Positions 51,640-58,984 of a DNA stretch of 64,000 bases are shown piece after piece. Made by a program: the position numbers and the translations under genes. This stretch comes from Photobacterium arenosum (lineage in GTDB: Bacteria > Pseudomonadota > Gammaproteobacteria > Enterobacterales > Vibrionaceae): assembly GCF_014841115.1 (NCBI RefSeq), contig NZ_JACYTP010000001.1, forward strand, positions 595,942 through 659,941. The letters run 5' to 3'. A model generated the notes under the pieces. That model was not told where the DNA came from, ran no database searches, and saw only the letters and a list, made by a program, of their open reading frames with translations. Within the stretch, counting starts at the first letter, position 1; each line of letters begins with the position of its first letter.

Positions 51640-52659
51640 TCAGGATTTGGCTTTCGACTTCTGGTGCAAATGGTGATCCGCCGCCACAGCCGCCAGCAGG
51701 ATCAGTCCTTTAATGAACTCCTGCCAGTACACAGACACATCGAGCAGAATCAGTGAACTGGACACCACACTCAGCAGCGCTATCCCCAGAATCGCTCCGA
51801 AGATGGTGCCTTCGCCGCCTTTGAGGCTCGCGCCGCCGATCACCGCTGCTGCAATAATGTTCAGCTCCAGCCCGACCCCGAAGTTGGGCGTTGCCGCACC
51901 GAATTTCGACATATAGATGATCCCGGCCAGACCGCAGAGCGCAGAGGACAAGACGGTGACGTACAGCTTCACCTTGTTGGTGTTGACGCCCGAGTACTGC
52001 GCGGCTTTCTCGTTACTGCCGGTGTAGAAAATCTTGCGGAAGGCTTTGGCATTACGCAGCAGGAAGTCACTGATAATGATCACCACAAAGAAAATGATGA
52101 TAGAGAACGGCACTCCGAACAGGGTTCCCTGACCGACAAACTTAAATTCAGGCGGCAGAGTGAACAGCGAAATGGGTGTGCCCTGAGTGATGATCATGCT
52201 GGCCCCCCGCGCCAGCCCCATAAAGGCCAGAGTGACAATAAAGTGGTGCAGGCCCAGCCGCGTGACGCACAGCCCCATCAGCCAGCCGATAAAACCGCTG
52301 AAACCAATGGAGGCCAGACTGGCCAGCCAGGGGTTCATGCCCAGCATGAAGAGCTTGGCAGCGAACACCATGGCCAGACACATCACCGCGCCAACCGACA
52401 GGTCAATCCCGCCGACAATCAACAGCATGGTCATACCGACCACCACAATGCCTTCGGTGGAAAACGACAGCAGCATGGCTTTCATATTGGCCCAGGTCAG
52501 AAAATACGGTGAGGCAAAGCTCATGCCGATAAACATCGCCACTATGATGAGGATCAGCGTGAATTCCCGCATCTGACTGACGCGCACCAGCGCATCACGG
52601 AAGGAACGTTTTTTACCGGTAACCGAAGTGCTGGGTGTAGATACATGTTCAATAGTCAT
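51640..52659 (-). CDS. Ribose-type ABC transporter permease
   Basis: 339 residues from the ATG at 52659, preceded by AGGAGAACATAATA. About eight to ten membrane segments are present. The BPD_transp_2 signature EAA-like loop is GSNEKAAQYSGVNTNKVKLYV, read as GSNEKAAQYSGVN then KVKLYV, and GGIDLSVGAVM, VIGGASLKGGEGTIFGAILG are typical of RbsC/XylH/AraH. A single permease gene suggests a homodimer. It belongs to the importer encoded by the next two genes upstream. Confidence 0.95.
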   Translation of the reverse strand: MTIEHVSTPSTSVTGKKRSFRDALVRVSQMREFTLILIIVAMFIGMSFASPYFLTWANMKAMLLSFSTEGIVVVGMTMLLIVGGIDLSVGAVMCLAMVFAAKLFMLGMNPWLASLASIGFSGFIGWLMGLCVTRLGLHHFIVTLAFMGLARGASMIITQGTPISLFTLPPEFKFVGQGTLFGVPFSIIIFFVVIIISDFLLRNAKAFRKIFYTGSNEKAAQYSGVNTNKVKLYVTVLSSALCGLAGIIYMSKFGAATPNFGVGLELNIIAAAVIGGASLKGGEGTIFGAILGIALLSVVSSSLILLDVSVYWQEFIKGLILLAAVAADHHLHQKSKAKS

Positions 52660-52676
52660 TATTATGTTCTCCTGCA

Positions 52677-54212
52677 TTACGCCTGTACGGCTGCCTGCGT
52701 CAGTTCCGCGGAACCGGACGCAAGGTGCATGATATTCTGCTCAGTAATGTGATCCCCGGTCAGCAGCCCCATCTGACGCGACTCGCGCATCACCATGACT
52801 CTGTCACTCAGGCCGATGACTTCCGGTAATTCTGAAGAGATGACAATGATGCCGACACCTGTGTTGGCCAGATCGCGGATCAGTTTGTGAATTTCAGATT
52901 TTGCCCCCACGTCAATGCCCCGGGTTGGCTCATCAAGAATGATGAGCTTAGGGTTCACCGACAGGATTTTGGCCAGGGCGACTTTCTGCTGGTTGCCCCC
53001 GCTGAGCGACGACACCTTATGATGCAGGCTGCCGCTTTTCAGGTTCAGTCTGTCGGTCAGGGTCTGGGTTTGATCAAATTCCTTATCTTTGCTGATCAGA
53101 CCGTGCTCAGACACCAGTTCCAGCTTGAGCGCAGAGACGTTGACAGCAATGGATAAATCCAGAAACAGGCCTTCTTCTTTACGGTCTTCCGAGAGATAAA
53201 CAATGCCTTTGTCTATCGCATCGCGATAGCAGTTAATGGTGATCGGCTGGCCGTTGAATCTCAGCTGGCCGCGCTGTTTGGTGTGCAGGCCGCACAGGCC
53301 CTTGACCATTTCAGAACGCCCGGCACCAATCAGACCGGCGACGCCAAAGATTTCGCCCTGGTACACCTTAAAATCAATGTCGTTAAATCTCTGCCCGTCT
53401 GACAGGCCTTCAACGTCGAGGATCACAGGATTATTCTCGACCTGACCCTGACATTTCGGCGGATACAGGTTGGCAATTTCGCGTCCGACCAGGCTCTGAA
53501 CAATCGCCTGCGGTGTGGTGTCCTCTATCCGTTTGGTATGTATGTAATGACCGTCGCGAAACACGCTAACCCGGTCGCACTGCTCAAAAATCTCCGCCAT
53601 GCGGTGACTGATATAAATGATGCTGATCCCCTGTGCTTTCAGTGTCTGCATAATGGCAAACAGGATGTCGGTTTCCTGATCCGTCAGCGCCGCTGTCGGC
53701 TCATCCAGGATCAGAATTTTGCAGTCCAGCACCAGAGCTTTGGCAATTTCCACCAGTTGCTGATTAGAGATAGTCAGATCAGACACTTTCTGTCTTGGGT
53801 CTATATCGGCCAGCTGACTGACCACCTCGTAGGCTTCGCGATATAAGGTTTTGTAATCCACCAGCCAACCATCCGAGCTGTTGATTTTCGCCATCATGAT
53901 GTTTTCAGCCACTGACACATCAGAGCAGAGTGCAATTTCCTGATGGACAAACCCGATGCCCAGCTTCTGTGCTTCTAACGGACTGCTGACCACCACTTTT
54001 TCGCCATTGATAAACATTTCCCCGCTGTCCGGCTGGTGTATGCCGTCGATGATTTTCATCAGCGTAGACTTACCGGCACCGTTTTCACCGGCAATGGCAT
54101 GCACTTCACCGGGCAGTAAATCGAAGCGGATATTATTCAGCGCGGTTGTCGAACCAAAGGTTTTGGTCACATTTCGGATCTCAAGCACTGGCGTTGTGTT
54201 GGACGTTTCCAC
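52677..54212 (-). CDS. Ribose-type ABC transporter ATP-binding protein (two ATPase domains)
   Basis: 511 residues from a GTG at 54212 directly after GGAGGAGAGACG; the frame extends further upstream, but that part is not family-like and overlaps the preceding gene. It has two fused ABC domains: the first with Walker A GENGAGKST and signature-like LTISNQQLVEIAKAL, LILDEPTAAL; the second with the usual degenerate Walker A (GLIGAGRSEM), then VSSLSGGNQQKVALAKIL and LIILDEPTRGIDVG. This is the RbsA/XylG/MglA pattern. It powers import with the permease at 51640 and the binding protein at 54277. Confidence 0.95.
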   Translation of the reverse strand: METSNTTPVLEIRNVTKTFGSTTALNNIRFDLLPGEVHAIAGENGAGKSTLMKIIDGIHQPDSGEMFINGEKVVVSSPLEAQKLGIGFVHQEIALCSDVSVAENIMMAKINSSDGWLVDYKTLYREAYEVVSQLADIDPRQKVSDLTISNQQLVEIAKALVLDCKILILDEPTAALTDQETDILFAIMQTLKAQGISIIYISHRMAEIFEQCDRVSVFRDGHYIHTKRIEDTTPQAIVQSLVGREIANLYPPKCQGQVENNPVILDVEGLSDGQRFNDIDFKVYQGEIFGVAGLIGAGRSEMVKGLCGLHTKQRGQLRFNGQPITINCYRDAIDKGIVYLSEDRKEEGLFLDLSIAVNVSALKLELVSEHGLISKDKEFDQTQTLTDRLNLKSGSLHHKVSSLSGGNQQKVALAKILSVNPKLIILDEPTRGIDVGAKSEIHKLIRDLANTGVGIIVISSELPEVIGLSDRVMVMRESRQMGLLTGDHITEQNIMHLASGSAELTQAAVQA

Positions 54213-54242
54213 CGTCTCTCCTCCATGAGTATGCTGAGGGAA

Positions 54243-54263
54243 GAGGCCCGTATACCGGGCCTC
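54243..54263 (-). other. Hairpin between binding-protein and ATPase genes
   Basis: GAGGCCCG, loop TATAC, CGGGCCTC, with a possible wider pairing TGCTGA/TCAGCA. It sits in the 64-bp gap after the first operon gene. As in the mal operon, such a hairpin could protect the upstream mRNA or reduce read-through, so that the binding protein is made in excess. Confidence 0.6.
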
Positions 54264-54276
54264 AGCAGGGTAGGAT

Positions 54277-55332
54277 TTACTCGTTGATACCTTTAGTGCC
54301 GCGTTTCGACAGGTACTTATCCCAGTAGAAATCATCAGCATTGGCTTTGGTGACGATAGAGAAACCGTTATCGACGAACGGCACGCTCATTGGGTTATAC
54401 CCGGCACGGTCATGATCGTTCATCGGATCGATCAGGCCGGGATGCGCCGCCATATACAGCAGCATCATGCCCATGTAGCCCTGCATACCCTGGTTCGGGT
54501 TCACCGCACCGAAGATTTCACCTTGCTTGATCATGTCGAGGATCTTGGCGTTCACGTCGGCATTGAACACACGGATTTTACCGCCCAGCTCTTTGGCTGC
54601 CTGCGCTGCGCCCATGGCAGAGGTTGCTTCAGGCATAAAGACAGCACCCAGGTTCGGGTGCGCCTGTGCCATAGTCATCAGAGAGTTATAGGCTTTGGTG
54701 GCATCGGTATTACTGGCCGCGCGCGAGACCAGCTTCATGTCAGGCCATTTTGATTTCATGCGCGCAATAAAAGCACTCACGCGTCGGTCGTGGTTATCCT
54801 GGCCCGGGTTCTCCAGCACCGCGTACTCACCTTTACCGCCCATGTCTTCCGCCACGGCATCGGCGGCGAACTTACCTTCCTGATAGTTATCAGAGGTAAT
54901 AAAGGACACCCGCTTACTGTTAGGTGAATCCGCTGCAAAGGTCACAACAGGAATACCCATTTCTGCCGCCCGGTTAATGGGTTCAATAAAGGGATCCGGG
55001 TTCATGGGGTGCAGCAAGATTCCGGCCGGTTTCTTCGCCAGTATCTGCTCAAATGACGCGAGCTGTTTATTCACATCGTATTCCGGCGTGCCGGTATAGA
55101 CAGTTTTACAGCCCATTGAACGTGCTGCTTCCTTCATCATTTCATAGACAGGGAACCAGTACTCCACACCGGACACCATCACGTTCATGTAATAGGTTTC
55201 ACCCGGCTTACACTTGAACGCCGTTGGCGCTTTGGTTTCAGCCATAGCTGGTGAGGTAGCGGACAGAATGGACAGTGCAACAGTGGCGGTAACCATCTGA
55301 AGCGATTTCTTCATGACACGTAACTTGCTCAT
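54277..55332 (-). CDS. Periplasmic sugar-binding protein (ribose/galactose type)
   Basis: 351 residues. A signal peptide (KKSLQMVTATVALSILSA, cleavage near PAMAE) is followed by a type I periplasmic binding fold: YDVNKQLASFEQILAKKPAG, ILLHPMNPDPFIEPINRAA, GIPVVTFAADSP and VLENPGQDNHDRRVSAF. It resembles binding proteins for pentoses and polyols. It is the first gene of the ten-gene operon and has a strong AAAGGAGAGTGGG ribosome binding site. Cys41 and Cys75 could form a disulfide. Confidence 0.93.
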   Translation of the reverse strand: MSKLRVMKKSLQMVTATVALSILSATSPAMAETKAPTAFKCKPGETYYMNVMVSGVEYWFPVYEMMKEAARSMGCKTVYTGTPEYDVNKQLASFEQILAKKPAGILLHPMNPDPFIEPINRAAEMGIPVVTFAADSPNSKRVSFITSDNYQEGKFAADAVAEDMGGKGEYAVLENPGQDNHDRRVSAFIARMKSKWPDMKLVSRAASNTDATKAYNSLMTMAQAHPNLGAVFMPEATSAMGAAQAAKELGGKIRVFNADVNAKILDMIKQGEIFGAVNPNQGMQGYMGMMLLYMAAHPGLIDPMNDHDRAGYNPMSVPFVDNGFSIVTKANADDFYWDKYLSKRGTKGINE

Positions 55333-55851
55333 CCCACTCTCCTTTGTTTGGGGGATTACGAACTTTCAACCTACTGCCACCAGCTTGTGATACCGCGACC
55401 AAGCTTCAGATTGAGAAATAAACCAGTGAATGAAATATTTTTGCTCTCAGTGAAAGATGTTTACGAGATGTTAAAGATATTTCATTTGAGTTAAATTTAT
55501 GCACAAAATACGACCACGTCAAATTAAATTGATATCAAAAGTCTCATTTTGACTCAATAAACGCGATTGCTGTCCAGCTCTTCTATGGCAAGAACGATTT
55601 ATGATAGCGAGCATTTAATCGCTAACAGGCTGATAATCAGTCAATTTATTAACAATACTCACAATAAAAACAGTCAGACCTGTGCTGATCCACGACAAAA
55701 AAATGAGAGTAGTAAAGCGTGAAGCGCCTCACTGTTTATTTTCATTCCGCCGGGTCTTCAACCCAAAAATCATGTCACAAAACACTACCATCGCCTCAGC
55801 GAACTGATTACACTGACAATCTGTTTTGTTAACACATATGTCAGGATGTAT
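55333..55851. other. Divergent promoter region between the operon and lysE-like gene
   Basis: 519 bp without a gene. It is AT-rich and includes the inverted repeat at 55535-55552 and a wider pair TGAAATAT (55431-55438) / ATATTTCA (55477-55484). The segment GATGTTTACGAGATGTTAAA contains a short direct repeat. Promoter hexamers could not be assigned with confidence on either strand. Confidence 0.45.
55535..55552. promoter_or_regulatory. Candidate operator upstream of the catabolic operon
   Basis: TCAAAA-GTCTCA-TTTTGA is a perfect 6-bp inverted repeat with a 6-bp centre, about 200 bp upstream of the binding-protein gene. The flanking TTGATAT-N5-GTCTCATTTT block recurs at the kinase-adh gap near 45350-45370. 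A SorC-family regulator is encoded in the same operon. Confidence 0.5.
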
Positions 55852-56469
55852 ATGTTGGATTTCACCTTACTAAGCGCATTTATCCCTACTTTTTTCTTTG
55901 TTTCTATTACACCTGGTATGTGTATGACACTCGCTATGACACTGGGGATGAGCATTGGTGTTAAACGCGCACTCTGGATGATGGTGGGTGAATTGCTTGG
56001 TGTGGCTCTGGTCGCCATTGCTGCTGTGATGGGGGTTGCCACAGTTATGCTGAACTATCCTCAGCTTTTCAGTGCCCTTAAATGGGTTGGCGGTGCTTAC
56101 CTGTTCTGGCTGGGCATCAACATGTGGCGTAACCGGGGCAAAATGTCGCTGAACCTGGAAACGCCTACGGTGACACAGCGCGGACAGCTTATTTCTCAGG
56201 GGTTCATCACGGCTATTGCCAACCCTAAAGGGTGGGCCTTTATGATCTCTCTGCTGCCACCTTTCATTAACATTGACATGCCGATGGCACCTCAAATGGC
56301 AGGTTTGCTGGCTGTCATTCTGATGACAGAGTTCGTGGCCTTACTGGTTTACGCCAACGGCGGCAAGAGCCTGCGGCTGTTCCTGACCAAAGGGGACAAC
56401 CTGCGTTATCTCAACCGCATTGCCGGCACGTTAATGATGGGTGTGGGTGTCTGGCTGGCGCTGGGCTGA
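55852..56469 (+). CDS. LysE/RhtB-family amino acid exporter
   Basis: 205 residues from the ATG at 55852 (CAGG six bases upstream); an ATG two codons earlier is possible. Six membrane segments and the family motif near the N-terminus (TPGMCMTLAMTLGMSIGVKR) match LysE translocators. GAYLFWLGINMWRNRG and FITAIANPKGWAFMISLLPPF are also typical. These inner-membrane proteins export basic amino acids, threonine/homoserine or related metabolites. It is divergent from the sugar operon and ends at its own terminator. Confidence 0.92.
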   Translation: MLDFTLLSAFIPTFFFVSITPGMCMTLAMTLGMSIGVKRALWMMVGELLGVALVAIAAVMGVATVMLNYPQLFSALKWVGGAYLFWLGINMWRNRGKMSLNLETPTVTQRGQLISQGFITAIANPKGWAFMISLLPPFINIDMPMAPQMAGLLAVILMTEFVALLVYANGGKSLRLFLTKGDNLRYLNRIAGTLMMGVGVWLALG

Positions 56470-56499
56470 ACCAGATAACAAATGGAAATCGTCAAAATG

Positions 56500-56526
56500 A
56501 TGCCGGCATTTGTTCGGCATTTTTTA
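56500..56526 (+). terminator. Terminator after the lysE-like gene
   Basis: ATGCCG (56500-56505) pairs with CGGCAT (56515-56520), followed by six T residues. Confidence 0.75.
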
Positions 56527-56714
56527 TACCTGCGTCTCGTCAAAAACTCGTCACACGCCACTAATCCCCTGAACTTCAACGTCAAAAACCCCTACATTCA
56601 ACGCCATTACTATGTCCAACCACAGGTTTTTGCGAGCAATATCACTTTCCATTGAGCAACGATGTGCATTACAATCTGTTGGTCGTCAAAAAACACACGA
56701 AAAAAGGAAAAAAA

Positions 56715-56825
56715 ATGTGTTGTGATTCCCCTGATTTAATGCGGGTTAAACGCGCCATCTGGCAACGATTAACCTGTAAAGCCATCTACCTTTGTAAAAA
56801 CTGCAACAAGAAAACGAAAGTCTAA
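56715..56825 (+). CDS. Cysteine-rich 36-residue microprotein, copy 1
   Basis: A short frame that standard gene finding would miss. It starts with ATG at 56715 after AAGGA (six-base spacing) and ends with TAA. The protein begins MCCDSPDLMRVKRAIW and ends TCKAIYLCKNCNKKTKV. Cysteines are at positions 2, 3, 21, 27 and 30, with a C-terminal CxxC and a strongly basic character. A second gene 340 bp downstream encodes a clearly related protein of the same length, which is the main evidence that both are real. The CxxC plus further cysteines could bind zinc or iron. Function is unknown. Confidence 0.72.
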   Translation: MCCDSPDLMRVKRAIWQRLTCKAIYLCKNCNKKTKV

Positions 56826-56889
56826 CGCTGCATCAATCAGATTCCGGCCTTCTGAGTTCCCCTCCTTTTGAGCTTTACCATTCATTTTC

Positions 56890-56910
56890 AATGGGAGCAA
56901 AGCTCCCATT
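56890..56910. other. Perfect hairpin after microprotein copy 1
   Basis: AATGGGAGC, loop AAA, GCTCCCATT. It lies 65 bp after the copy 1 stop. There is no T tract on the plus strand, so termination is possible but unproven; it could also be an RNA-processing site. The remaining gap to 57164 shows no gene. Confidence 0.55.
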
Positions 56911-57164
56911 AACGCCTGAACGAACGCCTGAACACTTCCTGTCCTCTTCCCTCTTACCCTGCTTACACAGTCCCGGTACTTCATACGCAATGTCTTGTTT
57001 CAAAAGTCTAAGAAGCAAAAAACCGCTACGCAAAGTCAATTTAACGTCACGTATCAGTCAGCTTTATGTCACCAAGAAAACCGATGTGATATCTGTCACA
57101 CTGATAAGTAAGGGGACGGATTACACTGGCGGCATCCGTCTCTGTTGAAAGATCTGAGGGAACA

Positions 57165-57275
57165 ATGTGTTGCGATAATCCAATGCTCTACCGTGTGAAA
57201 CGAACACTATGGGAAAAGTTTACCTGCCGTGCAATCTACCGCTGCAAGACATGCAATACGAAAATGAAAGTGTGA
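57165..57275 (+). CDS. Cysteine-rich 36-residue microprotein, copy 2
   Basis: Starts with ATG at 57165 after GAGGGAACA and ends with TGA. It begins MCCDNPMLYRVKRTLW and ends TCRAIYRCKTCNTKMKV. All five cysteines (2, 3, 21, 27, 30), the RVKR block, Trp16 and the AIY-CK-CN-K-KV pattern match copy 1, while most third codon positions differ. That pattern implies selection on the protein. The gene lies 107 bp before a lipoprotein gene. Family unknown. Confidence 0.74.
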   Translation: MCCDNPMLYRVKRTLWEKFTCRAIYRCKTCNTKMKV

Positions 57276-57382
57276 GGAAAAGGACGGCTGGCTTTACCAG
57301 CGGCTTGTCGCGCTGAACACCATCAACCGCAGCAGCAGATGCTATGTTTGAAACATGGTGGTAAAACACTACTGAGGCCAAT

Positions 57383-58030
57383 ATGCGCTTCCTGCCTGCT
57401 TGCTTACTGGCACTGATATTAACAAGTTGTTCGCTGACAGACGGCTTTAGTCCCAACACGGTCAATGGCGTGCCCAATATCAGTGTCACTGAATCAAAAA
57501 ATGCACGTCAGCACTTAGACTCAGCGACCAGATTGTTTACCGTCGTGAGGGAATTACCTTCGCTGGACTGCTGCGATGAATTACCCGTGCTTTTTACCCT
57601 CTCGCGCGATGATGTGATCGCAGAACTATCGTCCGGGCGCAGTTTCGTCAAACTGATAAAACTCACCCCTCACCTCAGACGGCAAGATCTGATATTGACA
57701 AGCCTCGTCAGCCAGACCGTCTTTGCCCCCCAAGTGCAGTTTTATACTGAAGATTTCCTGCTGATCGACAGCCTGACAGCCTATCGCTACCGCCCTTTCT
57801 CCTATCAGGAGCCGGATAGACTCGAAATCACCCTGCCTCTCAGTTTGTACCATCCTCCGGTTCACTATGTACTGGTTTACACCAGCCAGAGCGAAATGGA
57901 CACCTACACCCCCTTGCTGGACATTGAATCCAAGTATGATCGCAACCTGGGTCTGGATATCATGCCCCGCCCCTGGTTCATTGCCCCACACGCACCAACA
58001 GGAACGCTGATTTTGAACCGTGCCAAATAA
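57383..58030 (+). CDS. MalM-family-like lipoprotein
   Basis: 215 residues. A type II signal peptide (MRFLPACLLALILTSCS) has a TSC lipobox at Cys16. The mature part resembles MalM, the periplasmic protein of maltose operons: SGRSFVKLIKL, TSLVSQTVFAPQVQFYTEDF, the FSYQEPDRLEITLPLSL segment, and VHYVLVYTSQSEMDTYTPLL. No maltose genes are nearby, so it is a stand-alone relative. The exact function of MalM proteins is not settled. The gene may share a transcript with microprotein copy 2. Confidence 0.65.
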   Translation: MRFLPACLLALILTSCSLTDGFSPNTVNGVPNISVTESKNARQHLDSATRLFTVVRELPSLDCCDELPVLFTLSRDDVIAELSSGRSFVKLIKLTPHLRRQDLILTSLVSQTVFAPQVQFYTEDFLLIDSLTAYRYRPFSYQEPDRLEITLPLSLYHPPVHYVLVYTSQSEMDTYTPLLDIESKYDRNLGLDIMPRPWFIAPHAPTGTLILNRAK

Positions 58031-58053
58031 TCGGCCTCAGATGACATCCATGA

Positions 58054-58410
58054 TTATTGGTCGTAACGCCAGCGCGGCGGAAATGTCTGGTTCATCACCA
58101 GCGAATCGTCCACCAGTTCAAACTGCAGTTTTGCTTCGTTCTTTGAGACATGATCCACAATTAGGCAAGCCTCAAAGATCGACCAGTTAAAATCTACTGT
58201 CACAGTGACCTTTGTTCCCGCAATAACAATGTCTTTTATCGTCATCGAATCCGGCACAATGCTCATGTGCCGATCATCCGTCCAGGCCAGTTGATGAAGC
58301 AATGGCTGAAACTCACTTTCCGCCGACTTCACCGCCGCGTTAATCTGCGCATCACGATCCGGCAACTCAGTATTGAGTGCCAGTACCAGCGATAAAACTT
58401 GATCACTCAT
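58054..58410 (-). CDS. Hypothetical protein, 118 residues
   Basis: No family recognised. The protein has no signal peptide or membrane segment. It has an N-terminal helical part (VLSLVLALNTELPDRDAQIN) and a beta-rich second half (IKDIVIAGTKVTVTVDFNWS, EAKLQFELVDDSLVMNQTF), a layout that suits a small cytosolic alpha/beta domain. It converges on the MalM-like gene with a 23-bp gap. The ATG at 58410 follows GAGGACACATT. Coding character is supported by its length and by normal codon use. Confidence 0.6.
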   Translation of the reverse strand: MSDQVLSLVLALNTELPDRDAQINAAVKSAESEFQPLLHQLAWTDDRHMSIVPDSMTIKDIVIAGTKVTVTVDFNWSIFEACLIVDHVSKNEAKLQFELVDDSLVMNQTFPPRWRYDQ

Positions 58411-58595
58411 AATGTGTCCTCGTCTCTGTCATCACAATCAGCATATCAGTAAACAGCGAGCAAGGCGCTCACCTTAAATTGTCTGTGAATACCTCACGAT
58501 CCTTGTGCCAGCCGGCAAAGCAATCGCCAGCATGCCCTCCCCAAAATCAGCGACTACACTCAAGTCATCTGTTCTGTCGATTTGCAGGTACTTCT

Positions 58596-58886
58596 ATGGA
58601 TAACAAAGAAAAAGAGGCGGGGATTTTACAGGCTCTGGCTGTGCGCCTGGAATCTCAGCGTTTACCCAGAGCATTAGCCATGAAAAAGCGGGTAGACAAT
58701 GGTGAAACCCTGAATGAACATGATATTCAATTTCTGAAAGAAGTCTTCGAAGATGCTCAGCGCATCATGCCTATTGTTGAGCGCCACCCCGAGTGGCAAA
58801 ACCTGGTCACGAGCCTTATCGGGCTGTATCAGGAAATCACCAGCAAAGCGCTTGAAAATGAAGAGCATCAAAAAGGCAAGACTTAG
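58596..58886 (+). CDS. Small helical hypothetical protein, 96 residues
   Basis: Starts at the ATG at 58596 (GCAGGTACTTCT upstream); the frame is open for 39 more codons upstream but without family or codon support. The product is soluble and all-helical: GILQALAVRLESQRLPRALA, MKKRVDNGETLNEHDIQFLK, EVFEDAQRIMPIVERHPEWQ and a charged tail. The NGETLNEHDIQFL segment resembles a small helical domain seen in conserved hypothetical proteins of Vibrionaceae, from memory only. No function can be given. Confidence 0.65.
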   Translation: MDNKEKEAGILQALAVRLESQRLPRALAMKKRVDNGETLNEHDIQFLKEVFEDAQRIMPIVERHPEWQNLVTSLIGLYQEITSKALENEEHQKGKT

Positions 58887-58950
58887 CCTTCGATGAGCGA
58901 TTGCACCACCGTTCTCTGTATCTAACCGCGTAGAACAAGCCGCAAAGAAA

Positions 58951-58974
58951 AAGCCCCCACCGAAGTGAGGGCTT
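58951..58974 (-). terminator. Terminator of the decarboxylase gene
   Basis: On the minus strand AAGCCCTCAC, loop TTCG, GTGGGGGCTT (one mismatch), then TTTCTTTG. It lies 10 bp after the decarboxylase stop. Confidence 0.85.
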
Positions 58975-58984
58975 ACTGATTCCA

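Noticed and set aside
42635..55332. AI-2 uptake (Lsr) system
   Set aside because: The regulator, aldolase and importer types are shared, but the kinase is closer to LyxK/EryA, an EryB/GlpD-like dehydrogenase and MmsA are included, a second permease and LsrG are missing.
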